Positions 17,286-26,049 of a DNA stretch of 64,000 nt are shown here, one piece after another; within the stretch, counting starts at the first letter, position 1, and each line of letters opens with the position of its first letter. Below the pieces are notes generated by a model that worked only from the letters and a program-made list of their open reading frames with translations, did no database searches and was not told the DNA's origin. A program made the translations under genes and the position numbers. The DNA is taken from positions 62,001-126,000 of the forward strand of contig NZ_JAGIKV010000019.1 of NCBI RefSeq assembly GCF_017874615.1, read 5' to 3'. The DNA is from Paenibacillus xylanexedens (GTDB lineage: Bacteria > Bacillota > Bacilli > Paenibacillales > Paenibacillaceae).

Positions 17286-18662
17286 ATGCAAAAGACCGGT
17301 ATACTTGCTGCATTAAATATGAAGTCGTTTAATATCATTCTTTTTTCGCTGGTAATTGTCTTCGCAGCAATCTATCTTCCACTAGTCTCGGTTGTTGCAC
17401 TTATAGCTGTGATTCTGCTGGGCGTTTATATTAAACAGCCCAGCTGGATTTTTATGATTCTCATCGTCAGTTTTTCATTGTCCATTGATAAAATATTTAG
17501 CATTCATCTGGCAGGACTGGATTCGCTGTCCTTCTACAAGCTGGCGATTCTGGGTTTTGTCGTCTCTCTTTTTTTACGCTTTGGTATCCGCAAAGAGTTG
17601 ATATATCCTGCACTGGCGATTGGTTTTTTATTTGTGGAGAGTTATTTTCTATCGGATCTGCCCAGTAAGGTTAGTCCGCTCGATCCATTCAAGGCGTTTC
17701 TGGGAGTCATTGTTCCTTTTTTGTTGCTGATGCCCCACTTTTCAAGAGAGATCAGTCAACGAATTATACGTGTACTCGCATGGTTGCCGCTGTTCAGTCT
17801 TGCTGGTGGTTATATTCTGCAACTCGCCGGCATATTGTCCATTACTAACCTGGAGATGTCGGGTGTAACCCGATTACAGGGAGCTAACATCGCCGCGCAT
17901 CTGGCCATGTTGTGTTTTATCTCGATCTGCGTCTGTCTGATTCAGATCAAGCAAGGCCATCAGGTTGTTCTGTATTACATGCTTACCTTGACACATCTGG
18001 TCATTCTGGTCCAGACGGGAACAAGGGGGCCGCTTATTGCGCTTATTCCGATTATTCTGGTCTATCTTTTTGATCAACTGAAAGCCTTCATCAAAGGCAG
18101 AGTCAGTGCCATTATTCCTCTCATTCTGTTCGTTGTCGCTGTGGCCTATATGGTGATTGCGCAGTGGGACAATTATGAGATGAGGTCAGAGAGCAAAGGC
18201 CTGTCGGGAAGGGATGTAGCTTGGAATTATTTTATTGGCAAAGCAAATGAGTATCCGATATTTGGACGTGGACTCGGCTCAACTCTCGTAGCGAATGATG
18301 GAAGTATTTTTTCTGGATTCGTTGTTCCGCATAATGAATACATTCGTTTTTATTACGATGGCGGGTTAGTTGGAGCCATTCTGTTGTTTCTATCGCTGCT
18401 GCTGGTGTTTCGGGCTGTTTACTTCCGATTGGGCGGCATGATCCGGTTGTATTTTGCCGGTATGATTATCGGTTTCCTGACCTATTCCTTTTTTGACAAT
18501 ACCCTGTCCACGGTTCATCTGATTGCTCCATTCTGTATCTTCCTGAACGCGTTATATGCTACGGGAAATGGAGTTCATTCCAAGTCAGGGGCTGAAGCAG
18601 AAGTGGATATACAGATACAGCGAGCCAAGGACGTATCCTTTTCAAAGGAGATTAGAACATGA
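17286..18662 (+). CDS. Wzy-type EPS polymerase (O-antigen ligase family)
   Basis: The 458-residue integral membrane protein has about eleven to twelve helices and a larger extracytoplasmic loop that holds RSESKGLSGRDVAWNYFIGK and GRGLGSTL. The PHNEYIRFYYDGG segment is typical of the O-antigen polymerase/ligase superfamily. In a Wzx/Wzy operon this is the expected polymerase that joins repeat units outside the membrane. It overlaps the next gene by four bases (ATGA). Sequence cannot separate polymerase from ligase, but the presence of an LCP gene for wall attachment favours polymerase. Confidence 0.82.
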   Translation: MQKTGILAALNMKSFNIILFSLVIVFAAIYLPLVSVVALIAVILLGVYIKQPSWIFMILIVSFSLSIDKIFSIHLAGLDSLSFYKLAILGFVVSLFLRFGIRKELIYPALAIGFLFVESYFLSDLPSKVSPLDPFKAFLGVIVPFLLLMPHFSREISQRIIRVLAWLPLFSLAGGYILQLAGILSITNLEMSGVTRLQGANIAAHLAMLCFISICVCLIQIKQGHQVVLYYMLTLTHLVILVQTGTRGPLIALIPIILVYLFDQLKAFIKGRVSAIIPLILFVVAVAYMVIAQWDNYEMRSESKGLSGRDVAWNYFIGKANEYPIFGRGLGSTLVANDGSIFSGFVVPHNEYIRFYYDGGLVGAILLFLSLLLVFRAVYFRLGGMIRLYFAGMIIGFLTYSFFDNTLSTVHLIAPFCIFLNALYATGNGVHSKSGAEAEVDIQIQRAKDVSFSKEIRT

Positions 18663-19117
18663 AGGTCTGTTTGATCAGTTCTACAGGCGGCCATTTTGAT
18701 GAATTAACCAAAATTATTCCTGCGGTTGAAGAACATGATTATTTCCTGATTACCGAGAAGAACAAAAGCAGAAAAGTAGATTCGTCTCAGGGCAAAGTAT
18801 ACTTCTTAATGCAGCAAGAGCGTAAAAACGCGATGTTCTTACTAATCTTTGTGGCTAATATTATCAAATCGTTCTTTCTATATCTGCGTGAGCGTCCAAA
18901 GGTGATCATTACAACAGGGGCGGGAGCCACATACCCTTTTTGCCTCATTGGTAAAATCTTCGGTGCCAAGCTGATTTATATCGAAAGTTATGCCAAAATC
19001 TATTCCTCCAGCGCAACCGGGAGATTGATGTACAAAATCTCGGATGAGTTCTTCATCCAATGGGAAACGTTGCAGGATAGCTATCCCAATGCAAAGTACA
19101 GGGGGGCTTTATTTTGA
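18659..19117 (+). CDS. PssD/Alg14-like membrane anchor subunit of a glycosyltransferase
   Basis: The 152-residue protein begins with the Alg14-type glycine motif (CLISSTGGHFDEL) and carries the TTGAGATYPFCLIGKIFGAKL segment with a hydrophobic helix. It ends with EFFIQWETLQDSYPNAKYRG. Family members recruit the catalytic PssE/Alg13 subunit, encoded by the next gene with a four-base overlap (TTGA). Together the pair forms one glycosyltransferase; in Streptococcus and Rhizobium the pairs add galactose or glucuronate. Glucuronate is attractive here because the operon makes UDP-glucuronate, but this is inference. Confidence 0.85.
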   Translation: MKVCLISSTGGHFDELTKIIPAVEEHDYFLITEKNKSRKVDSSQGKVYFLMQQERKNAMFLLIFVANIIKSFFLYLRERPKVIITTGAGATYPFCLIGKIFGAKLIYIESYAKIYSSSATGRLMYKISDEFFIQWETLQDSYPNAKYRGALF

Positions 19118-19593
19118 TATTTGCTATCGTTGGAACCCAGCGTTTTCCCTTCAATCGGATGTTTGAGCTTATTGATGAGGCGATTGAGGCAGGAATTATT
19201 GAAGAAGAGGTTGTCGCCCAATCCGGATATACCGAGTATCAGCCGCGAAATTTCACTGTGATTCCTTTCCTCACGCAGGAAGAGATGAATGAATATGTGG
19301 AGCGCAGCAGATGCATTATTTCTCATGCGGGTGTTGGCTCCATTACAAATTGTCTTGAACGCGGCAAGCCGGTTATCGTCATTCCACGCCGGAAAGAATG
19401 GGGTGAGCATGTGGATGACCATCAGCTTGAGATTTCCAAGGTTTTTCAGGATAACGGCTATGTGGCCGTCGCGGAGAGTCAGGTTGAATTGCAAAAGCTA
19501 ATACCTTGCATAGAGGAGCTGTCGTTCCAGCCTTATGTGAGAAAACAGTCTGATCTGATCTCATCCATCAAAAATTACGTGAACAGCCTGTAA
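19114..19593 (+). CDS. PssE/Alg13-like catalytic subunit of a glycosyltransferase
   Basis: The 159-residue protein equals the C-terminal half of a GT28 enzyme. The start reads IFAIVGTQRFPFNRM, and the donor-binding part includes ISHAGVGSITNCLERGKPVIVIPRRKEWGEHVDDHQLE. It starts at TTG 19114 with AGGGGGG ahead of it, overlapping the stop of the partner gene, so translation is coupled. Length and order match split PssD/PssE pairs. It needs the PssD-like partner to reach the lipid-linked acceptor at the membrane. Confidence 0.86.
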   Translation: MIFAIVGTQRFPFNRMFELIDEAIEAGIIEEEVVAQSGYTEYQPRNFTVIPFLTQEEMNEYVERSRCIISHAGVGSITNCLERGKPVIVIPRRKEWGEHVDDHQLEISKVFQDNGYVAVAESQVELQKLIPCIEELSFQPYVRKQSDLISSIKNYVNSL

Positions 19594-19632
19594 GAGGTCG
19601 GAAGATTAACCATGAAAAAAAAGGAGTCTATC

Positions 19633-20700
19633 ATGAAACCAAAAGTATTGGTTGTTGGATCATCCTTGAAGGATATGGGCGGAATAGTGAGTGTCATCAA
19701 AAACATTGAGGATTCCTCCATCTCGGAAATGTACGCCATGCAGCGGGTCGAAACGTATATCACGGGCAGCGTGTTCTCACGACTGCTTATTTTTATACGG
19801 GGATTCATGCAATTCTGGATGAAGCTGTACACGTTTAAGCCGGATATCGTGCATATTCATATGGCAAACAATGGGAGCTTTTATCGGAAGTCTCTATTCC
19901 TGCTAACCGCACGAAAGTTGTTTCGAAAGTCAGTTATTCTGCATATTCATGCGGCCAGCTTTGATGACTTCTACAATCAATTTGCTCTGCAGCGCAAGTA
20001 TTGTCACTACATTCTGAATCAGGCAGACAAGTTGATTGTCTTGTCCCAGACGTGGAAAGAATACTTTGCTACGATTGTGCCGGAGACAGCGATTGAAGTT
20101 CTTTATAACGGGGTCTTTGTCAAAGAACCGTTTGAGAGAGAACAACAGGCAGCCGTTAATGCTCTCTTCATGGGCAGACTGGGTGAGCGAAAAGGAGTCT
20201 ACGATCTGCTTCAGTCCATTCAGCAATTAAAGGCGCTGGGCGTTACAGCCACCTTTAATCTGGCAGGGGATGGTGAAGTCGAAGAAGTCAAAGCAATCGT
20301 GCAGCAGTATGGAATAGAGGATCGTGTCAATGTACTCGGCTGGATTAACGGAGAGCAAAAGGAAAAGCTGATGCGGGAAGCGGATCTACTGGTCCTGCCT
20401 TCTTATCATGAGGGATTACCTATGGCCATACTTGAAGCAATGAATTGTGGCTTGCCCATTATATCGACCACCGTCGGAGGCATCCCCGAAGTGATTACAT
20501 CCGGTCATAATGGGCTGTTAATCGAGCCGGGAGATGTGCACGGGCTGACATCAGCACTGGAATATCTCATCACGGATGAAGAGGTTAGAGCAAGAATGGG
20601 TTCACATAACAGAGAGATTATATCGGATAAGTTCGATATGAATCTTCTCGTGGGCAGATTGTCAGGAATATATGATGCACTTCAAGTGAAGGTATCCTAG
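19633..20700 (+). CDS. GT4-family glycosyltransferase
   Basis: The 355-residue GT-B enzyme has an N-terminal acceptor domain (VLVVGSSLKDMGGIVSVI, then VHIHMANNGSF) and a C-terminal donor domain with LFMGRLGERKGVYDLL. The retaining-type E-x7-E motif is in HEGLPMAILEAMNCGLP. The ATG at 19633 was chosen because AAAGGAG lies 6 bases upstream; an ATG seven codons earlier has no site. It adds one sugar to the EPS repeat unit; donor and linkage cannot be told from sequence. Confidence 0.88.
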   Translation: MKPKVLVVGSSLKDMGGIVSVIKNIEDSSISEMYAMQRVETYITGSVFSRLLIFIRGFMQFWMKLYTFKPDIVHIHMANNGSFYRKSLFLLTARKLFRKSVILHIHAASFDDFYNQFALQRKYCHYILNQADKLIVLSQTWKEYFATIVPETAIEVLYNGVFVKEPFEREQQAAVNALFMGRLGERKGVYDLLQSIQQLKALGVTATFNLAGDGEVEEVKAIVQQYGIEDRVNVLGWINGEQKEKLMREADLLVLPSYHEGLPMAILEAMNCGLPIISTTVGGIPEVITSGHNGLLIEPGDVHGLTSALEYLITDEEVRARMGSHNREIISDKFDMNLLVGRLSGIYDALQVKVS

Positions 20701-20721
20701 TGAACAGGAAAAGGTGATGAA

Positions 20722-21666
20722 ATGAACCCCTTGGTATCTTGCATCATTACGACCCATAACCGGGCCGAGTTATTGAAGAATGCGTTGAGAAGTGTACGTG
20801 AGCAAACACATCCGTATCTGGAGATTTTCATTGTGGATGATGGTTCAGAAGATCAGACGCCAGAGATCTGTCAGGCTTGGACCCGGGAAGATTCACGGAT
20901 TCGGTACATCCGGGTTCCATATCCCAAAGGAGCCAACCATGCACGGAATGTAGGGATATCCCAAGCCAATGGCAAGTACATTGCCTTCCTGGATGATGAT
21001 GATGAATGGCTGCCTGACAAAATAAAAACCCAGGCGGAAGTGCTGGAACGAACAAAGGAATCATTCACCTTTTGCAGCAAGTATCTCGCATACACGAATG
21101 AGCAGCATCAGGTGGTCAAACGGAAATTGTCGGTGGAACCTCGCGATGTTATTCGGTATGAGGATCTGCTTACATTCAACTGGATCGGGGAAACGTCCAA
21201 AATCATGGTACTTACCTCACTGGCCCGTGAAGTTCGATTCGATGAAAATCTGACATCCGCTCAGGATTATGACTTTTATCTGCGTATATTGAAACGAGGC
21301 TACATCGCCGTGAATGTGAAAGAACCGCTGGTGGATATCAACATCCACAGTGGTCCACGAATTTCAACCTCTACAACAGCCAAGTACAAGGGCCAACGCA
21401 AGATTATTTTGAAATACTACAATGACATGTCCAAGGAACAGAAGCGCCGTCAGTTACACCATTATCGAATGCTCGAATGGTCGAGAAATACACTTCGCAA
21501 TAACGTTTATTTGAAAAAAGCACTGTCGCTGTATCCTTGGTGGAAAGATTGGGTGCTGCTCAAGCGTAATACAAAAATTATGATGCAAGGATTTCTAATG
21601 AGATTTCATGCAAGACGCGCAGTTGGTACGTATACAGAGGAACCTGTGCGAATGAAACTAAAGTAA
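20722..21666 (+). CDS. GT2-family glycosyltransferase
   Basis: The 314-residue GT-A enzyme shows SCIITTHNRAELLKNAL at the N-terminus, the VDDGSEDQT nucleotide motif, and the metal-binding FLDDDDEW at about residues 90-97. An acceptor-side region follows, with SAQDYDFYLRILKRG. It has no membrane helices. The inverting mechanism is expected for the family. The site AAAAGGTGATGAA precedes the ATG. It adds one sugar to the repeat unit from the cytoplasmic side. Confidence 0.88.
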   Translation: MNPLVSCIITTHNRAELLKNALRSVREQTHPYLEIFIVDDGSEDQTPEICQAWTREDSRIRYIRVPYPKGANHARNVGISQANGKYIAFLDDDDEWLPDKIKTQAEVLERTKESFTFCSKYLAYTNEQHQVVKRKLSVEPRDVIRYEDLLTFNWIGETSKIMVLTSLAREVRFDENLTSAQDYDFYLRILKRGYIAVNVKEPLVDINIHSGPRISTSTTAKYKGQRKIILKYYNDMSKEQKRRQLHHYRMLEWSRNTLRNNVYLKKALSLYPWWKDWVLLKRNTKIMMQGFLMRFHARRAVGTYTEEPVRMKLK

Positions 21667-21677
21667 GAGGTGCCTGG

Positions 21678-22700
21678 ATGGAAAATCCGACGGTGTATAT
21701 GCTGCCCAAGATGATTGAGAACAATAAATTCAATGAGCTGTTATCCGATTCCATTGAGAACAAAGGATGGGAAGTGAAACAGTTTACCAAAAGAGATCTA
21801 CTCAAACTGAAAAAAAATGATGTGTTGCATTTTCATTGGCCCAGCTTCTATTACAGAGGTTCATCCGTGCTGACAACAGTGATCAAATCCATTCTATATG
21901 TATTGATGATTTGTTTTGCACGCTTGCGCGGGGCCAAATTGTTCTGGACGGTGCATAACATCTGGCCTCACAACAGCGGCAAGACGCGGTTTGATTATTG
22001 GATGAGAAAAATACTGGTCCAAAATTGCTCCAAGCTGATTGTCATGGGTAAACCCTTGATCTCGGAGATCTGTTCGACGTTTGGGATTGATTCCAGCCGG
22101 ATCGAGGTCATTCCGCATGGACATTACAAAGGAGTGTATCAGGGGAAAGGTGTGAATATCCGCTCCCGGTTTGGCATCCCGGAGGATAGTTATGTGTATG
22201 CGTTCTTCGGTCAGGTGTCGCCGTACAAGGGCGTGGATGATTTGCTGGAGGCATTCAAGGATATGGATTCCGAACAAGCCCATCTGTTGATTGCCGGCAA
22301 AAAGGTAAAGGATTATGACCTTGGAGATGAATTTCTCAAGAGTGGACATATTCATACCCATTTTCATTTCATCGAAGATGATGAATATTCGGATTATTTT
22401 GATGCAGTCGATTCGATCATTCTTCCATACAAGCAAATTGCCACTTCAGGCAGTGCAATTCTGGCATTGACCTTCTGTAAACCGGTGGTGGCACCACGGA
22501 TTGGCTTGTTGGAGGAATACCTGCCTGAAGATTGTGCGGTACTCTATGAACCTTCCGATCCGGATGGATTGCTCAAGGCAATGAATATGATCCGATTAAA
22601 ACAATCGGAGTTTCAGGAAGGCAGTGGTTTTGTCAAAGCGTTGGAACGGCTGGATTGGCCAGTGATTGCCCAAAGGACACTTACCCTGTACTCCAGTTAG
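21678..22700 (+). CDS. GT-B glycosyltransferase (GT4-like)
   Basis: The 340-residue protein has an N-terminal part with VLHFHWPSFYYRG, a hydrophobic stretch (about residues 65-85) that could rest on the membrane, and FWTVHNIWPHNSGK. The C-terminal donor domain includes AFFGQVSPYKGVDDLLEAF and the LPYKQIATSGSAIL segment in place of a classic E-x7-E. This pattern occurs in glycosyltransferases of Gram-positive EPS loci. It begins 11 bases after the previous gene. The transferred sugar is unknown; mannose or glucose is possible given the nucleotide sugars made by the operon. Confidence 0.8.
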   Translation: MENPTVYMLPKMIENNKFNELLSDSIENKGWEVKQFTKRDLLKLKKNDVLHFHWPSFYYRGSSVLTTVIKSILYVLMICFARLRGAKLFWTVHNIWPHNSGKTRFDYWMRKILVQNCSKLIVMGKPLISEICSTFGIDSSRIEVIPHGHYKGVYQGKGVNIRSRFGIPEDSYVYAFFGQVSPYKGVDDLLEAFKDMDSEQAHLLIAGKKVKDYDLGDEFLKSGHIHTHFHFIEDDEYSDYFDAVDSIILPYKQIATSGSAILALTFCKPVVAPRIGLLEEYLPEDCAVLYEPSDPDGLLKAMNMIRLKQSEFQEGSGFVKALERLDWPVIAQRTLTLYSS

Positions 22701-22746
22701 TGCAGATGAACGGGTGGACCTAATTGAAAAATATGGGGATGAAATG

Positions 22747-23649
22747 ATGAAGGTAACCGTCGCGATCTGTACGTATAACCGTGCACATGATGCGGTAGAG
22801 GCCATACGAAGTGCAATACAACAGAATTACGCAAGCAGCGACTATGAGATCATACTCATTGATAACAATTCGAAAGACAACACACGGGAAATCGTGCTTC
22901 AAACCATTTTGCAGCATGAGAACCATTCGATCCGGTATGTTCTGGAAGAAAAGCAAGGCTTGTCTGTAGCCCGTAACCGGGCCATTCTCGAGGCGCGCGG
23001 CGAGTATATCCTGTTCCTTGACGATGATGCCTTTGCTTGCAAGGATTGGATTCGCCAGATCGTTAGCGTGTTTGAGATGAATGAAAATATCGGTTGTGTC
23101 GGTGGCAAGATTGATCCGATTTGGGAAGTACCTGAGCCGATGTGGATTCCACCCGAGAACAGGTCACTGTTCACCATTCTGGATTTTGCAGATGAAGTCA
23201 CTGAAATGAAAAGTCCTTATATTCCATTTGGTGCAAATGTGGCTTTTCGCTTATCCGTCTTTGATCAACTGGCTCCCTTCCGTGAGGACCTTGGAAGAGT
23301 GGGGAATAATCTTCTCTCCAGTGAAGAGAGTGAGTTGATTGCAAGAATACGGACAAAGTTCAAGGTATATTACACGCCGTATGGTGCAGTACAACATAAA
23401 GTAGCCAAAGAGCGAACGACAAAGAACTGGTTTCTGCGCCGAATCTATTGGCAGGGTGTGAGTGATGCCATTCGGGATCAGGATCGTGGTGTTGTGCGTA
23501 CGGCCAAACATGGCATCAAGCTTGCACAGGGGATCACAACCTCACTGATCTACATTTATAATGCAGATCGGTTCACACGTCAGCTTGCCAAAGTATGTTA
23601 CCGAAACGGCATGATTGTTGGGTCGCTTCGTCAAAACAGTAAGGGATGA
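22747..23649 (+). CDS. GT2-family glycosyltransferase
   Basis: The 300-residue GT-A enzyme starts MKVTVAICTYNRAHDAVEA and has the LIDNNSKDNT motif, YILFLDDDAFACKDW for metal and donor binding, and GKIDPIWEVPEPMW. The open frame extends 81 bases upstream into the previous gene, but GGGG sits at 22735-22738, so the tandem ATGs at 22744 and 22747 are the credible starts and the second is used here. It overlaps the region of the next gene's first possible start. It is the sixth glycosyltransferase gene of the locus, counting the PssD/PssE pair as two. Confidence 0.85.
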   Translation: MKVTVAICTYNRAHDAVEAIRSAIQQNYASSDYEIILIDNNSKDNTREIVLQTILQHENHSIRYVLEEKQGLSVARNRAILEARGEYILFLDDDAFACKDWIRQIVSVFEMNENIGCVGGKIDPIWEVPEPMWIPPENRSLFTILDFADEVTEMKSPYIPFGANVAFRLSVFDQLAPFREDLGRVGNNLLSSEESELIARIRTKFKVYYTPYGAVQHKVAKERTTKNWFLRRIYWQGVSDAIRDQDRGVVRTAKHGIKLAQGITTSLIYIYNADRFTRQLAKVCYRNGMIVGSLRQNSKG

Positions 23650-23657
23650 GGATCGCT

Positions 23658-25034
23658 ATGGCGCAAGTTGCACTTCGCAAAGTATTCAGAGGAAACGGCT
23701 TAATGAGTGCCATATTTCAGACAAGTGGAACCAATCTGCTGGTCATGACACTGACGATGTTGTCTTCCATTTTGACGTCACGCATGTTCGGGGTAGAGGG
23801 AAAGGGCGCATTCTCGGCCATCCTGTTCTGGCCAGCGCTCTTAACCGGATTGGTCGGATTTGGACTACCCACTTCTATCATTTATAACATTAAACAGAGC
23901 GCAACCGAGAAGAGTGCACAGTATGTTCGGTTAAGCTTTCTTTTTCAAGTTCCGGTGTGCATCATCATTGGTATTGTGGCCTGGTTTGGGTTACCTTTCT
24001 GGCTCTCCAGCTTTCCGCCGGAGGTCGTGCAGATATCCAGATGGTATACGATTGCTACCGTTCCTGTACTTATTGTCATCAATCTCATATCAGCCCTCTC
24101 GCAGAGTCGGGAGAAATTCGCTGTATATAATGGTATCCGGTTAATGATCCCCCTGTTTAATGTAGGCGGGCTTTTTGTGTTATGGGGCCTGGGCATGCTG
24201 AGCATTCAGCTCGCGGCTGCGATCTATTTTGTAACCAGCTTCTCCGTGGTGGCGTGGGCTATCTATGCGAACCGTAATGAATTAAGACTGAGATGGTTCA
24301 AGGATCGGGTGGATCAGAGTTCGGCCAAGAAGCTTTTTGGTTATGGCAGCAGGGTGTATGGTGTTGAATTGTTAGGAACGCTGTATACCCAGTTTGATAA
24401 AATCATTATTTTGGCTTTGCTCACCCCGCGTGACTTTGGACTGTATTCCGTCGTATTTGCGTTATCCCGAATCTACAATGCGGTTCAGACGGCGATTAGC
24501 AATGTTGTTTTTCCAAAAGTGACCGGATTACCTCAAGAGCAGATTATTCGAACGGTCGGCAGAGCCTTCCGCATCTCGCTCATGGTTATGATGATCATTG
24601 TAATACCCACCATGTTTGTAGGGAACTACCTGATGGGTCTTCTGTTTGGCTCCGAATTCCTGGAAGCGAGCGTTGCGTTTTATATTTTGGCTGTGGAATG
24701 CATCATTGGTGGTGGCTCCTGGATTCTGGCATCCGCATTTAATGCACTGGGTCGGCCTGGACTTGTGATGATCAGACAGCTCATTGCACTCTCGGTAACG
24801 GTGGCTTTGTTCTTTGTATTCACCCCGCTGTGGGGGCTCAACGGAATTGCAATTGCTTTATTGATCGGGTCCATTGTACGAATGGTGGTTACTGTAGCCG
24901 CCATGAAGATTGTATTTAAGGTGAAGTTTACCGCCATGTTCTATGACAAGGAAGATCTGTCGTTTCTCTATGAACGGTTAAACAAAAAAAGAAGAAGAGT
25001 CACCCAAGGAGGAGATGGAGATGCTGGGCACTAA
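23658..25034 (+). CDS. Wzx-type lipid-linked repeat unit flippase
   Basis: The 458-residue integral membrane protein has about twelve to fourteen helices and the start of polysaccharide export flippases (FQTSGTNLLVMTLTMLSSIL, then RMFGVEGKGAFSAI). It is expected to move the undecaprenyl-linked repeat unit to the outer face, where the Wzy-like protein polymerises it. The ATG at 23658 follows GAGG at 6-7 bases; an ATG four codons earlier lies right against AGGG. The C-terminal tail is charged and cytoplasmic. Confidence 0.87.
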   Translation: MAQVALRKVFRGNGLMSAIFQTSGTNLLVMTLTMLSSILTSRMFGVEGKGAFSAILFWPALLTGLVGFGLPTSIIYNIKQSATEKSAQYVRLSFLFQVPVCIIIGIVAWFGLPFWLSSFPPEVVQISRWYTIATVPVLIVINLISALSQSREKFAVYNGIRLMIPLFNVGGLFVLWGLGMLSIQLAAAIYFVTSFSVVAWAIYANRNELRLRWFKDRVDQSSAKKLFGYGSRVYGVELLGTLYTQFDKIIILALLTPRDFGLYSVVFALSRIYNAVQTAISNVVFPKVTGLPQEQIIRTVGRAFRISLMVMMIIVIPTMFVGNYLMGLLFGSEFLEASVAFYILAVECIIGGGSWILASAFNALGRPGLVMIRQLIALSVTVALFFVFTPLWGLNGIAIALLIGSIVRMVVTVAAMKIVFKVKFTAMFYDKEDLSFLYERLNKKRRRVTQGGDGDAGH

Positions 25035-26049
25035 CAATATTCATCCAATGGAAGAGTTGAAGGGACATTTACGTCAGATTTTGAAGGTCATTCCACCACG
25101 TACCGAAATCTATTATTTGGATTACCCGGTGCATAGCAATGGCGGCGATTTGTTGATTATGAAAGGTACTGAGGCTTTCTTCCGGGACAATGATATTCAT
25201 GTACGTGCCAGATACAGCATTCTGGATTGCCCTTTGTCCCTCAAGGTTCCGGAAGGTATCACGATTGTGTTGCACGGGGGAGGTAACTTTGGTGATCTGT
25301 ACCCTGCCCATCAGAAATTGAGAGAACGAATGATTGCCCAGCATCCGAATCACCGGATTGTCATTCTGCCACAGACGATGTTTTATAAGAGTGATATTGA
25401 ATTGAAAAAGACAGCCCAAGTATTCAATCGTCATAAGGATGTACACTTTTTTGTCCGGGACACCTTATCTTATGAGATAGCCAGTAAAGAATTTCAACAA
25501 ACCAATGTGTATCTATCTCCGGATATGGCGCATCAGTTGTGGCCTTTGAAGTCCAAGAGCAAGCCTACTGCTGAGATGTTGTATTTCTTTCGTAAAGACA
25601 TTGAGAAAACTCAGAATCAGGTGCATTACGAATCCGTCAGTGGACCTAAGGCCACGTTTAAAGACTGGGAGACATTGTACAACCGGGTAGACCGGAAGAT
25701 CATTCGCATGATTACATCCCGGTTAAAGTCAGGGAAAGGCAGCTCTTTCGCCCGCTGGTTGTGGTACAAATACTCTGATCGGATGGTACATACGGCCATT
25801 AAGGAATTCAATCAATACCAAACCATCACGACATCCCGTCTGCATGGACATATTCTGGCCTGTCTCCTGGATCAACCGAACATCCTGCTGGATAATTCAT
25901 ACGGCAAGAACTCGAATTATTATGCAGCTTGGACCAAGAGCAATCCGGCAGGCAGACTGGAATCCAATCAGACCAGCACATATAACAAGCCAACCGAGAC
26001 CGGCAAGGGAGCAAGTACGGTTGTGCTGTCGGATGGTGCAGCCCTATGA
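25021..26049 (+). CDS. polysaccharide pyruvyltransferase
   Basis: The 342-residue protein carries the family core: YLDYPVHSNGGDLLIMKGTE near the start, LHGGGNFGDLYPAHQ in the middle, VILPQTMFY, and TTSRLHGHILACLLDQP near the C-terminus. Members transfer pyruvate from phosphoenolpyruvate to sugars of EPS or wall polymers (CsaB, EpsO types). The polymer is therefore likely to be anionic through both pyruvate ketals and glucuronate. ATG 25021 follows AGGAGG at 8 bases; an ATG two codons earlier is too near. The gene ends overlapping manC by four bases. Confidence 0.88.
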   Translation: MLGTNNIHPMEELKGHLRQILKVIPPRTEIYYLDYPVHSNGGDLLIMKGTEAFFRDNDIHVRARYSILDCPLSLKVPEGITIVLHGGGNFGDLYPAHQKLRERMIAQHPNHRIVILPQTMFYKSDIELKKTAQVFNRHKDVHFFVRDTLSYEIASKEFQQTNVYLSPDMAHQLWPLKSKSKPTAEMLYFFRKDIEKTQNQVHYESVSGPKATFKDWETLYNRVDRKIIRMITSRLKSGKGSSFARWLWYKYSDRMVHTAIKEFNQYQTITTSRLHGHILACLLDQPNILLDNSYGKNSNYYAAWTKSNPAGRLESNQTSTYNKPTETGKGASTVVLSDGAAL